Position numbers and translations under genes: made by a program. A stretch of DNA of 64,000 nt from Fusibacter paucivorans (GTDB taxonomy: Bacteria; Bacillota; Clostridia; Peptostreptococcales; Acidaminobacteraceae). Positions within the stretch are counted from its first letter, which is position 1, and each line of letters opens with the position of its first letter. The notes beneath the pieces were generated by a model. The model was not told the origin of the DNA and did not search any database. It saw only the letters and a list, made by a program, of their open reading frames with translations. The stretch is taken from contig NZ_JAHBCL010000014.1 of assembly GCF_018390735.1 (NCBI RefSeq), forward strand, positions 49,666 through 113,665. The letters are read 5' to 3'. This document shows, one piece after another, positions 51,499 to 60,586 of this stretch.

Positions 51499-52848
51499 TT
51501 AGTTGGTTTCCTGCAATAGCTCATTGATCTGTGTTTCTGCATCCGCTGTGGTCGATTCTATCTCTGCGCCGTTAACCCAAACCGCGTCAAGTACCGATAC
51601 GACGATGTCGGCTGCTTCTGTATAACCGTTGACCATTGGATATTTGCTGCCGTAGGCCTTAAGCTGATTAAGGGCTATCTCAAATTGAGGGGTTTCAGCA
51701 TAAAGTTTCTGAATGGTATCTGTCTCAACAGCACTTTTTCGCGTCGGAACGTATCCGGTATAGGCACTGGCATATGCGGCTTGATCGGTTTCCGTCATCC
51801 ACTTAATAAAAGTCCATGCCGCTTCTTTTTCCTTTTCACTGATACTGCTGGTCATAATCAAATTGCATCCTCCAGCGGCTACGCCGTAGGTGTCATTCAT
51901 CGGCATTGGCGCAATATTTACCTCAAAACCGCTTTGTTCAGCAAGTCCTATGACATAAGAGATGTAAGCAGAAGAGACAGAAAACATAGCGGCATTTTGG
52001 CTCATAAAATCAATTTGTATTTGATTGGAATCACTGCCCGCATGGCAAGCGACATCCCCGTCTTCAATAAGCTCTTTAAAAAAACGTAGCGTTTCTTTTG
52101 ATTCCGGTGTGTTAATATTGCTCGTATTATTCGCTTCATTTAGAATTGAGGCATTGCTCTGAAGTAAAAAGGCATCAAATAGCCATTCATCCGAATACAT
52201 GGTCAGACCGTAGGTTCCCGTTTTTTCCTTAATAGTTTTGCAGTAGGCTGCAAGATCATCCCACGTCTTTGGACCTGACGGGTCAAGACCGGCTTCTTTT
52301 AACAAAGTCGCATTTAAATAGAGGACAGGGGTGCTCCTTAAATATGGCAAAGCATAATAAGTCCCGTCTACTTTACAATTTTCCAGCAGGCTCTCATAAT
52401 AATCATCCATATTGACAGCATCTCTTTCAATATAGGGTGTGAGCGGTTCGAAGACGCCATTGTCGGCAAACGTTGTAATGTATCCGAGGTCCATAACGGT
52501 AACCGCCGGCACAGTGCCTGATACGTAGGCCGCCTGTAGCTTTTGACTGAGGTCAGCATAGGTGCCTTGATATTCGGCATTAACTTTGATGCCCATTTCC
52601 TTACCCACGGTTTCATTAAACTGCTTTGTCAAATTTAAATTGTTCTCTTCAATTGTATCCGTCCACGAATACCAAAAATCAATCTCTGTTACTTCGTCTC
52701 CCTGCGGTTCACTTTCTGCAGCATTCGTGTTTTCAGCAATGTGCTGTGAATTGTCCGTCACATTTTCGGCTGTCTTTTTCGTGTCACTGCATGCTGTCAT
52801 AGAAAAAGTAATGACAGCCGCCAGCAGGATTGAAATCGCCTTTTTCAT
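51499..52848 (-). CDS. ABC transporter solute-binding lipoprotein (UgpB/CUT1 class)
   Basis: 449 residues: lipobox M-T-A-C-S near residue 19, then an extracellular solute-binding fold of the family 1 (sugar/glycerol-phosphate) type: E-I-D-F-W-Y-S-W, V-T-V-M-D-L, Y-A-L-P-Y-L-R-S-T-P-V-L-Y-L-N, and E-A-A-W-T-F-I-K-W-M-T near 350. The sequence resembles UgpB, which binds glycerol-3-phosphate and glycerophosphodiesters. Encoded last in an operon with PhnW/PhnX, it probably binds a phosphonate or phosphonate ester. AGGAAAA precedes the ATG. Confidence 0.88.
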   Translation of the reverse strand: MKKAISILLAAVITFSMTACSDTKKTAENVTDNSQHIAENTNAAESEPQGDEVTEIDFWYSWTDTIEENNLNLTKQFNETVGKEMGIKVNAEYQGTYADLSQKLQAAYVSGTVPAVTVMDLGYITTFADNGVFEPLTPYIERDAVNMDDYYESLLENCKVDGTYYALPYLRSTPVLYLNATLLKEAGLDPSGPKTWDDLAAYCKTIKEKTGTYGLTMYSDEWLFDAFLLQSNASILNEANNTSNINTPESKETLRFFKELIEDGDVACHAGSDSNQIQIDFMSQNAAMFSVSSAYISYVIGLAEQSGFEVNIAPMPMNDTYGVAAGGCNLIMTSSISEKEKEAAWTFIKWMTETDQAAYASAYTGYVPTRKSAVETDTIQKLYAETPQFEIALNQLKAYGSKYPMVNGYTEAADIVVSVLDAVWVNGAEIESTTADAETQINELLQETN

Positions 52849-52920
52849 TTTTCCTGTACCTCCAATATTCATCGTTAGTCCTTGTATTGTTAATCCCTCT
52901 TAAATGAAGGAATAGTGGTG

Positions 52921-53745
52921 TTATTTTTCACCCATATATGTGAAGCCCTTTATAATCTGCTTTTGTGCAAAGAAGAAGGCAATCAGCACCGGTGCAACCA
53001 GCATGACATTTCCGGCCATAACAATCTGATAATTGACGCCGCTGCTCGAATTAAATAATGATGCAATCCCCACCGGCAGCGTTCTCACGTCATTATTGGT
53101 GGTCAGCACAAAAGGCCAAAAGTAATCATTCCAAGCCGTAATAAATGAAAATAATACCAAGGTTACCACAGTTGGCCGTGCAATGGGCAGCATGATGCGC
53201 CATAAAATTTTAAATTCGCTAGCATGGTCCAAGCGGGCCGCCTCTAAAAGTTCTTCCGGTACCTGCATAAATGTCTGACGCAGCATAAAAATACCAAAAG
53301 CACTGCTGGCAAAAGGTAAAATTAGAGAAGCATAACTGTTAATGAGGCCCCACTTACTGAACATGAGAAAGACGGGAAGAAAAATAAGCTGAGGCGGGAT
53401 CATCATCGTCGCCAGCATGATCCCAAAAATCAAATGTTTGCCTTTAAATTGAAAGCGTGCAAAAGCATAAGCCGCGGGTATAACCGTAATAAACTGACAG
53501 ATCATAATGCCTGTCGCGACGATGATGCTGTTTTTTAGCATTGACAGAAATGGGATCGCCTTAAATGCCGTTGCATAATTGATCCATTGAGGCACTGTCA
53601 CCCAGAAATTTGGAGGCACTTTTATGGCCTCTACCAATGTTTTCAAAGAGGTGAGAAACATCCAGTAAAACGGCATGATGAAAATAGCGGCAATCAGTGT
53701 ATTGACGACAAGCTTCATGATTTTTTTTAATGTTTTTTTTGCCAT
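52921..53745 (-). CDS. ABC transporter permease (UgpE/MalG class)
   Basis: 274 residues, six transmembrane helices. The CUT1 permease loop that contacts the ATPase is E-E-L-L-E-A-A-R-L-D-H-A-S, followed by I-M-L-P-I-A-R-P. The first helix P-F-Y-W-M-F-L-T-S-L-K is typical of the MalG/UgpE partner. GGAGG lies nine bases before the ATG, 17 bases after the partner permease gene. Confidence 0.9.
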   Translation of the reverse strand: MAKKTLKKIMKLVVNTLIAAIFIMPFYWMFLTSLKTLVEAIKVPPNFWVTVPQWINYATAFKAIPFLSMLKNSIIVATGIMICQFITVIPAAYAFARFQFKGKHLIFGIMLATMMIPPQLIFLPVFLMFSKWGLINSYASLILPFASSAFGIFMLRQTFMQVPEELLEAARLDHASEFKILWRIMLPIARPTVVTLVLFSFITAWNDYFWPFVLTTNNDVRTLPVGIASLFNSSSGVNYQIVMAGNVMLVAPVLIAFFFAQKQIIKGFTYMGEK

Positions 53746-53762
53746 ATGAAGGTTCCTCCAAT

Positions 53763-54725
53763 TTATCTATAGTGAACGCGATGGCTCAGTCCGGCAAAGT
53801 AGAGTATGGTACAGATGCCGATAATAATCATGAGTACGACGCCTAAAGCACTCGCATAGCCAATTTTATAAAAGGTGAATCCGTACTGATAGATATCATA
53901 AACCAGTGTATTTGTTGCATTCATAGGCCCCCCCTGCGTCATGATTTTCACCGGCTCAAAGACCTTAAACGCCGCAATCATATTCATCAGCGTTAAAAAG
54001 AACAGCGTGGGTGAGATCATTGGAAGCGTGATCTTAAAAAAAGAGGTCCATTTAGTTGCATTATCGAGGCTCGCTGCTTCATAAAGATACTTCGGCACCG
54101 CTTGCATGGCAGAAATTAGAATAAGCGTATTGTAGCCAATGGACTTCCAGACTGAGATGAGGATGAGGGAATACAGAGCCGTATTGCTGTCAGTAAGCCA
54201 TCCCATCGCAGGCAGACCCAAAATACTTAAAAGATAATTTAAAAAACCATAATTTGAATCCATAAGCCACATCCAGACAAACGTAATTGAAATGAGCGAT
54301 ACAATATGTGGGGTAAAAAGAATGCTTTGCAGCAGCTTGTTCGCCTTCGTTTCTCTTTTTAAGTAAACGGCCAGTATAATCGCTAAGACAATGGCAAAGA
54401 ACACCGTAAAGAACATGTATTGAAATGAATTTCCAAGCACTTCCCAGAATGCTTTATCCGAGAAAAGCCTGATAAAGTTATGAAGTCCTACAAATGCTTT
54501 TGATCCAATGAGATTCCACTTAAAAAAGCTTAAGTAAATCATATAAAAAATGGGATACAATACAAATAGACCTAGAATAGCCATTGCCGGCAAAACCATG
54601 CCATAAGGCATCAGTTGTTTAAAATATTGGCGGACCTTACATTTGATCTGATCAAATGATACACGTCGCAATCCCATGCCGGTTTGCTGTTCTAGAACAA
54701 CCGCTCCCTCTTTTGATTTCATCAT
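53763..54725 (-). CDS. ABC transporter permease (UgpA/MalF class)
   Basis: 320 residues, six transmembrane helices, with the ATPase-contact loop Y-L-Y-E-A-A-S-L-D-N-A-T and I-T-L-P-M-I-S-P, and the family opening L-F-V-L-Y-P-I-F-Y-M-I-Y-L-S-F-F-K-W. The start ATG overlaps the stop of the ATPase gene in an ATGA, so translation is coupled; the GTG three codons upstream is less likely. Confidence 0.9.
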   Translation of the reverse strand: MMKSKEGAVVLEQQTGMGLRRVSFDQIKCKVRQYFKQLMPYGMVLPAMAILGLFVLYPIFYMIYLSFFKWNLIGSKAFVGLHNFIRLFSDKAFWEVLGNSFQYMFFTVFFAIVLAIILAVYLKRETKANKLLQSILFTPHIVSLISITFVWMWLMDSNYGFLNYLLSILGLPAMGWLTDSNTALYSLILISVWKSIGYNTLILISAMQAVPKYLYEAASLDNATKWTSFFKITLPMISPTLFFLTLMNMIAAFKVFEPVKIMTQGGPMNATNTLVYDIYQYGFTFYKIGYASALGVVLMIIIGICTILYFAGLSHRVHYR

Positions 54726-55843
54726 GTATAGCACCTTTCTTCATCTGTTTCAATCCGATTTTGGTTCCCATCAAAAAACATGAGGTCTTTTGGGTTCAGT
54801 ACAACATGACATGCGCCATAATCCACCATATTCAGTTGAAATGATTTTACATAGACCTCACCGTATTTTGTTTTCACCTTATAGAGGACATGGTCTCCAA
54901 GCATCTCTCTGGACTGTACAATGCCTTCTAAAAACAACTCGTTAATGCTTAAATCATTCATCTCAGGACATCTTTTTGCAATCCTGCTATGTTCAGGACG
55001 AAAACCGACATACCGTGCATGATGAGGTCCAATGCTGCTTATTGAGATCGGCTCCTTGCCGATTAAATCAGATTCCTTATCCATACGATCTTCAAGATCT
55101 ATCGCCTCCACAGACAATATATTCATCGGCGGGGAACCAATAAAACGGGCCGTAAAGACATTGCTGGGATTTTCATAAATATCAGCAGGACTGCCTCTGT
55201 GCTGAATTTTTCCCTTATCAAGCAAAATGATATCTGTCGCCATGGACATCGCTTCTACTTGATCATGTGTGACGTATACAAATGTTGTCTTTAGTTTACG
55301 GTACAGCTCAATTAAGTCTGTCCGTATCTGACTGCGCAGTTTTGCGTCAAGATTGGACAAGGGTTCATCCATTAAAAAAACCGAGGGATTTTTTACAATA
55401 GCTCTCGCCAGCGCGACACGCTGTCGCTGTCCGCCTGACAGTTGATGCGGCTTTCTGGAAAGGTATGGTTCCAGATCGACCAACTTTGAAATCTCTGCAA
55501 TTTTAGCCTGCCGTTCGGCTTTTGGCATTTTTATATTTTTTAGACCAAATTCTATATTTTCTCTTACAGTCATCGTCGGATACAGCGCATAATTTTGAAA
55601 GACCATGGCAATCTGTCTGTCGCCCGGCGCTATGTCGCTCACATTTTTTCCCTCAATGAGTACGTCGCCGGATGTCTCTTTTTCCAATCCGGCAATAATT
55701 CTCAAAATTGTTGATTTACCGCAGCCTGAGGGGCCGACGAGAACCGTAAAGCTGCCTTCTTTTATATTCAGGTTTAAATGTTCAATAACGGGTGTGCCTT
55801 TTTCATACGCTTTGGCAATGTTGACAAGTTCAATCTTATTCAT
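54722..55843 (-). CDS. ABC transporter ATPase (UgpC/MalK class)
   Basis: 373 residues: Walker A G-P-S-G-C-G-K-S-T, Q-loop V-F-Q-N-Y-A-L-Y-P, signature L-S-G-G-Q-R-Q-R, Walker B F-L-M-D-E-P-L-S, switch T-H-D, and a C-terminal OB-fold regulatory domain (G-F-R-P-E-H region) as in UgpC/MalK. It energises the adjacent permease pair. The start overlaps the amidohydrolase stop codon as ATGA. Confidence 0.92.
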   Translation of the reverse strand: MNKIELVNIAKAYEKGTPVIEHLNLNIKEGSFTVLVGPSGCGKSTILRIIAGLEKETSGDVLIEGKNVSDIAPGDRQIAMVFQNYALYPTMTVRENIEFGLKNIKMPKAERQAKIAEISKLVDLEPYLSRKPHQLSGGQRQRVALARAIVKNPSVFLMDEPLSNLDAKLRSQIRTDLIELYRKLKTTFVYVTHDQVEAMSMATDIILLDKGKIQHRGSPADIYENPSNVFTARFIGSPPMNILSVEAIDLEDRMDKESDLIGKEPISISSIGPHHARYVGFRPEHSRIAKRCPEMNDLSINELFLEGIVQSREMLGDHVLYKVKTKYGEVYVKSFQLNMVDYGACHVVLNPKDLMFFDGNQNRIETDEERCYT

Positions 55844-57483
55844 ATCGCCCCCAATTCTCCCCAGACGAATTTTCCATCGATCACAGTGGCTTCAATGGGA
55901 ATATCTTTGATTTTGTCTGTAGCTATTGTTAAAGGGTTATCCTTCAAGATGACAAAATCAGCATATTTATTAGGTTCAATACTGCCTTTGCACGTTTCCT
56001 CAAAGCTTTGATAAGCCGCATGAATGGTCACGCTTTTCAGCGCTTCATAGACGGGAATTGTCTGATTTTCGCCAAGGATTCTGCCGCCTGATGTCATCCG
56101 GTTCACCGCAGACCATACAGAAGTCAGCGGGCTAATCGGCGTTGCAGGCGAGTCATTATGATTGGTAAAAATCATCTCTCTGTCCAAAGCTGAACGACAG
56201 GGGTGTACCCTTGATGCCCTAAAAGGACCAAGAAATAAATTATAATGCCGATCACCATGATAGTAGACATGACTTGCATAAAAAGATGGGATTATCTGTA
56301 AATCTTGAATGCGGTCCAGCTGGTCTTCCCGTACACTTTGACAGTGAACGATGATATGCCTTGCATCTGGACGTGGGTATTTGGCTTGGGCGGATGTAAA
56401 AGCCGCCAATACATCGTCTATTGCAGCATCACCATTGGCGTGTATTGCGATTTGACGACCTGCGATGTGGTATTTTTCGACCGCTTCAATCAGTGCTTCC
56501 CGTGGTCGCGCCGGAAAACCTCTGAAGAGGTCTGACCCTTTATGCATGGTGGGGTGCTGTTTATAGTAGGGATTCGTGAGATATGCCGTATAAGCTTGAA
56601 GCGACCCATCTGCAAAGATTTTAGTGGCACCTACTGACAGCATATGAGCATACTCTGACAAGTCATCCTGTTCATATGCATCAAGGGGATAGTTTTCATG
56701 CGGCAGCATTTGAATTCTGTTTTTTATAATGCCGCGTTGGTAAGCTGTTTTATAAAACCCCAGCATTTGGGGAATGGCTGCTCCCTCTTGCGCGCTTGTC
56801 ACACCCGCTGCTAGGTATTCTTCTGTACTCTGCGCGAACGCAGACATTAGCATGCTTTCATCAGGCTTGACAAAGTGCTTCAACAATTGCATCATTGCCA
56901 TTTCTTCAAAGATGCCCATGAGTTTTCCGTTACTGGGATCACGTCGGTAGATCATATCTGAGGGTGTGTTTTCCTCCGTCATACCGGCTGCAGTGATTGC
57001 AAAGCTGTTTGCAGACAATGCATGACCACAGGCATGCAAAATGATAATGGGATGTTTTGTACTGACCAGATCAAGGTCATAACGCGTCGGCGTGCGCTGT
57101 TCCATTAACAGCGTGTCATCATAACCTTCACCAAGAATGGGTTCGCCTTCAGGGGTTTCCGTCACTTTTTTCTCTAAAGCCTGTCGAATGTCGGCAATGC
57201 TGCTAATCCTTCCCATCGGCGGACATCTCAAATCGACGCAAAATTTTCTAAGTACGCCATTGAGCAGGAAATGACTGTGTGCATCGATAAATCCCGGAAG
57301 AATTGTTCGCCTGTGTACATCCACAACCTTTGTCTCAGATGAAGCAAAGCTGCAAACGGCTGCATTGCTTCCCACTGCAAGTATTCGGCCATTTCGCACT
57401 GCAATTGCTTCCGCGATCTGCCGTTCTGAATCCATTGTTATAACATGACCATTTTTTAGGATTAAATCTGCTTTTTGTTCCAT
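55840..57483 (-). CDS. YtcJ-like amidohydrolase (amidohydrolase family 3)
   Basis: 547 residues: N-terminal I-L-K-N-G-H-V-I-T-M-D, metal motif D-A-H-S-H in L-P-G-F-I-D-A-H-S-H, then Y-D-D region, H-A-N-G-D-A-A-I-D, I-V-H-C-Q, and N-H-N-D-S-P-A-T-P. The order matches YtcJ/NfdA-type enzymes, which hydrolyse N-substituted amides or formamides. In this operon it could release 2-aminoethylphosphonate or a related amine from an N-acylated precursor. The ATG chosen has GGAG seven bases upstream; an ATG four codons earlier is possible. Confidence 0.85.
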   Translation of the reverse strand: MEQKADLILKNGHVITMDSERQIAEAIAVRNGRILAVGSNAAVCSFASSETKVVDVHRRTILPGFIDAHSHFLLNGVLRKFCVDLRCPPMGRISSIADIRQALEKKVTETPEGEPILGEGYDDTLLMEQRTPTRYDLDLVSTKHPIIILHACGHALSANSFAITAAGMTEENTPSDMIYRRDPSNGKLMGIFEEMAMMQLLKHFVKPDESMLMSAFAQSTEEYLAAGVTSAQEGAAIPQMLGFYKTAYQRGIIKNRIQMLPHENYPLDAYEQDDLSEYAHMLSVGATKIFADGSLQAYTAYLTNPYYKQHPTMHKGSDLFRGFPARPREALIEAVEKYHIAGRQIAIHANGDAAIDDVLAAFTSAQAKYPRPDARHIIVHCQSVREDQLDRIQDLQIIPSFYASHVYYHGDRHYNLFLGPFRASRVHPCRSALDREMIFTNHNDSPATPISPLTSVWSAVNRMTSGGRILGENQTIPVYEALKSVTIHAAYQSFEETCKGSIEPNKYADFVILKDNPLTIATDKIKDIPIEATVIDGKFVWGELGAI

Positions 57484-57547
57484 TGTCTTCTCCATTTAAG
57501 TAAGGCTTTTGCATGATGCAATTGCCTCAATCAATCGCATTTAAATG

Positions 57548-58336
57548 CTATTTTGATGGTGACAGCCATAAAATATCGTTTTGCTTTAAAGTGTCAATCC
57601 ATTTTTTTTCGGGTGCCGAATCGCAAATAATACCAGTCAGTGCTTTCAGGTCACATATTTTATAGGAGGTTCTCACATCCAGTTTCGTATGGTCGCATAA
57701 AACGTATTTATATTTCGCATTATTGACCAATTTTCTTGAGAGCATGGCTTTATCGCAATCATAGCTTGTGACACCACCCTCTAACGACACGCCTTCTGTT
57801 GAAATAAATGCTTTATTGACGTAGATGAGATCCAGCATTTCCTCTGAAATACCGCCGGATACTCTCAAATGCTTAGCGTTTACCACACCGCCGATAAAAA
57901 TAATTTTCCCATCGAAAATACCCTTCACTGCCAAATCACACAAAACAGATAGAATGGGCAGCGAACAAGTCAAAATGGTCAGATTCTTCTTCCCGGTAAT
58001 GTACTCAATGACTTTGTAGGTTGTACTGCCCTCATCCAGTGCAATAATATCATTGTCTTCGATCAGCTTTGATGCCTCTAAGGCAATGCCTTGCTTTTCA
58101 GAGATGTTTTCAATCTCTCGAAGTGAAAACGGCAGTTCTTGTTTTTCCAAAAATGATTTAACCGCACCGCCGTGAACCCTTTTTAACTTTCCCTGCTGTT
58201 CGAGTTCGCTTAAGTATTTTCTAGTGGTTTCGGTAGACACTTTCAGCTGCATGGCTATCTCTTCCACTTTTATTTTGCCTTTCGTGTTGATCTGCTCAAG
58301 AATGATGTTCTTACGTTCTTCACCAACGATGGACAT
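57548..58336 (-). CDS. DeoR-family repressor of the phosphonate-type operon
   Basis: 262 residues: N-terminal DeoR helix-turn-helix (I-K-V-E-E-I-A-M-Q-L-K-V-S-T-E-T-T-R-K-Y-L, then L-K-R-V-H-G-G-A-V) and a C-terminal sugar-isomerase-like effector domain (A-L-D-E-G-S-T-T, I-F-I-G-G-V-V). Such regulators usually sense a phosphorylated metabolite. It sits inside the operon between phnW and the amidohydrolase and most likely autoregulates it. AGGAG precedes the ATG. Confidence 0.88.
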   Translation of the reverse strand: MSIVGEERKNIILEQINTKGKIKVEEIAMQLKVSTETTRKYLSELEQQGKLKRVHGGAVKSFLEKQELPFSLREIENISEKQGIALEASKLIEDNDIIALDEGSTTYKVIEYITGKKNLTILTCSLPILSVLCDLAVKGIFDGKIIFIGGVVNAKHLRVSGGISEEMLDLIYVNKAFISTEGVSLEGGVTSYDCDKAMLSRKLVNNAKYKYVLCDHTKLDVRTSYKICDLKALTGIICDSAPEKKWIDTLKQNDILWLSPSK

Positions 58337-58366
58337 GCCGATATCTCCTTTTAGTTATTAATGTGA

Positions 58367-59488
58367 TTATTCTGTGATCGCTGCCGCTACTGCTTTCAGC
58401 AATCGATGTATATCGTTTTCATAGATTTCGCCGATATTGCCCATGCGAAAACTGTCACATTTTGAAATCTTACCGGGATAGATAATAAAGCCTTGTGCCT
58501 TTAGGCGATTGTAAAATTGGTGAAAGTCAAAATGCTCGGGATAGTAAAAGCTGGTTATGAACGGAGACTGGTGCTGCTTATTAATCATCGTTTCAAATCC
58601 CAGTTTAGCCATCCCCTCTGATAAAACGCTCTGATTCTTGCAATAACGGGCATATCTGGCATTAACGCCACCTTCTTCTTCCAGTTCTATAAGTGCTTGA
58701 TGGAAAGCGTAAACCGTATGCGTCGGTGATGTAAAGCGCCACTTTCCGCCTATCTCTTCCATCTCTCGCCATTGTGAAAACAAATCAAGCGATAAAGAAC
58801 GCGCCTGTCCTTCACAGCTGTTCAGCATCTCTGTACGAGCAATTACAAAGGCAAAGCCAGGAACACCTTGAATACACTTATTGGCACTGCTCACCAGATA
58901 ATCAATCTGCAGTTCATCAACATCTATTGCCATTCCGCCGAAACTGCTCATGGCATCGACAATAAGTGTTTTATCATACTGCTTCACAATGCCCGAAATG
59001 GATTCAACCGGGTTTAATATGCCGCTTGTCGTTTCACAGTGAACAACGGCAACATGGGTTATCGCCTGATCACTTTCCAATGTTTCCGCCAATTTATTCA
59101 CATCGGGGATTTTGGTTTCATCAAACGCCAACATCACATTATGGATGTTCAATCGATCTGCTATGTTTTTAATGCGCTGCCCATAGGCGCCATTTGATAT
59201 GACCAGCAATTTACCGTCGTCTGGAATAACGGTGCCCAAAACGGCTTCCACTGAAAACGTACCGCTTCCCTGCATCAGTACGCTGGTATAATCGGTTCTT
59301 CTTTCCGCTTTCTTTACCGCCAAAGCAACCAGTTTTTCTCTGACAGACTGTACCATGGCATTGTATGCCTGATCCCAAGTACACCAGTCAATGAGCATCG
59401 CCTCTTTTACTGTTTTGCTCGTCGTCAACGGCCCGGGTGTTAATAAGATATAGGCATTGTCCGTTTTATCTGAATACATGCTGTTCAT
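58367..59488 (-). CDS. phnW: 2-aminoethylphosphonate:pyruvate transaminase
   Basis: 373 residues of the PhnW type of class V PLP transaminases: [11 protein letters not shown] near the start, [20 protein letters not shown], and the PLP Lys in [13 protein letters not shown]. It converts 2-aminoethylphosphonate plus pyruvate to phosphonoacetaldehyde plus alanine. The ATG shares one base with the phnX stop codon (TAATG). Confidence 0.92.
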   Translation of the reverse strand: MNSMYSDKTDNAYILLTPGPLTTSKTVKEAMLIDWCTWDQAYNAMVQSVREKLVALAVKKAERRTDYTSVLMQGSGTFSVEAVLGTVIPDDGKLLVISNGAYGQRIKNIADRLNIHNVMLAFDETKIPDVNKLAETLESDQAITHVAVVHCETTSGILNPVESISGIVKQYDKTLIVDAMSSFGGMAIDVDELQIDYLVSSANKCIQGVPGFAFVIARTEMLNSCEGQARSLSLDLFSQWREMEEIGGKWRFTSPTHTVYAFHQALIELEEEGGVNARYARYCKNQSVLSEGMAKLGFETMINKQHQSPFITSFYYPEHFDFHQFYNRLKAQGFIIYPGKISKCDSFRMGNIGEIYENDIHRLLKAVAAAITE

Positions 59489-60306
59489 TATCTGAGCCCC
59501 TCCTCGTTTAGTGAAAGTCTCTTGTCAATTACTTCAACAACACTTCCGGCTTGATCGATGGAATCAATTACGTAGTCTGCGCCAGCTGCTAAAAATTTCT
59601 GCCGCACTGCTTCGGTTTTAAGATACAGTTCATGGTCCGATAATCGTTCAATCTGATCTATGGTAAGTCCGAGTTCACTGCCGCCCTTTATAACACCGAC
59701 ACTCCACATGCCTGCATTCTTGCCTTCTAAAATATCGCTCACCGTATCACCGATTTTGACAATAGCATTAGGCGGATAAACATCCAGCTTCATTGCGACC
59801 AAGCCACACATCCACGGGGAAGGTCTTCCGGCGGGAACACTGTCGGGTGTTACACAGCAGTCCACATGCAGACCTTTGGTTTCGGCTGCTTTTTTTACAG
59901 TGTCCGCCATTTCTTTTGTATAACCTGTCGTCGATCCAATGGCAATTCCTTTTTGCCGCAGTTGATCAATCAGCGATGTAATGCCTGGAACCGGCGTCGC
60001 ATAATCTTCCAGATAATCAAAGATCACTTGCTCAAAGCGGTTGTAAAGTGATGCAACATCTTCATTGCCCGGCACTCTGTCATGACGTTCAATCCATCGT
60101 GATTCGATTTCAGGCAGCTGCAAGGTTTTGCGAATATGCTCTTTTTTTGACATCCCCATGTAACGCCTTGCAATTTCGTCGGTTAATTCAATGTCAACTT
60201 CTCCAAAAACTTTAATCAAGGCTTCTACAGGCGCCATGCAGCCAAAATCCACCATTGTTCCTGCCCAATCAAATATAACTGCGGTTACGCTCGTCTTCTT
60301 TTTCAT
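59488..60306 (-). CDS. phnX: Phosphonoacetaldehyde hydrolase
   Basis: 272 residues, HAD superfamily: nucleophile Asp in [13 protein letters not shown], the cap-domain Schiff-base Lys region [15 protein letters not shown], and [12 protein letters not shown]. It cleaves the C-P bond of phosphonoacetaldehyde to acetaldehyde and phosphate. With PhnW this gives a complete aminoethylphosphonate degradation route. It is the first gene of the eight-gene operon; the start chosen follows GGAG, though two upstream ATGs share the frame. Confidence 0.92.
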   Translation of the reverse strand: MKKKTSVTAVIFDWAGTMVDFGCMAPVEALIKVFGEVDIELTDEIARRYMGMSKKEHIRKTLQLPEIESRWIERHDRVPGNEDVASLYNRFEQVIFDYLEDYATPVPGITSLIDQLRQKGIAIGSTTGYTKEMADTVKKAAETKGLHVDCCVTPDSVPAGRPSPWMCGLVAMKLDVYPPNAIVKIGDTVSDILEGKNAGMWSVGVIKGGSELGLTIDQIERLSDHELYLKTEAVRQKFLAAGADYVIDSIDQAGSVVEVIDKRLSLNEEGLR

Positions 60307-60343
60307 TTTCTCCATCCTCATTTATATGACTTATGACAGTAAG

Positions 60344-60371
60344 AATATAACAGGGTTGCGTAAAATAACAA
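60344..60371 (-). promoter_or_regulatory. Candidate promoter of the phnX operon
   Basis: Minus strand TTGTTA (60366-60371), 16-bp spacer, TATATT (60344-60349), giving a leader of about 30 nt to the phnX ATG. Confidence 0.42.
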
Positions 60372-60378
60372 TTATAAA

Positions 60379-60414
60379 CAAGTAAAGTCGTTGTTAAATC
60401 AATTTGTTTACTTG
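60379..60414. promoter_or_regulatory. Inverted repeat between phnX and the phosphodiesterase gene
   Basis: Arms CAAGTAAA (60379-60386) and TTTACTTG (60407-60414), 28 bp centre to centre, just upstream of the phnX promoter in the divergent region. It is a plausible DeoR operator. No strong plus-strand promoter was found in the rest of this 265-bp gap. Confidence 0.35.
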
Positions 60415-60586
60415 GTTTTGATTGGTTTTATACGCATCTCCAACTAAAAACACCCTTAAAATCACCTCTGCTGATCACTGTTTACAAACACCAAACACAG
60501 ATTTTACACCTGCTTTGTTGTATATTTCTTATGCTTGAGATAAGCTTTACACCAATTCACATTCGTTTTAGAAAAGAGGTTCACGT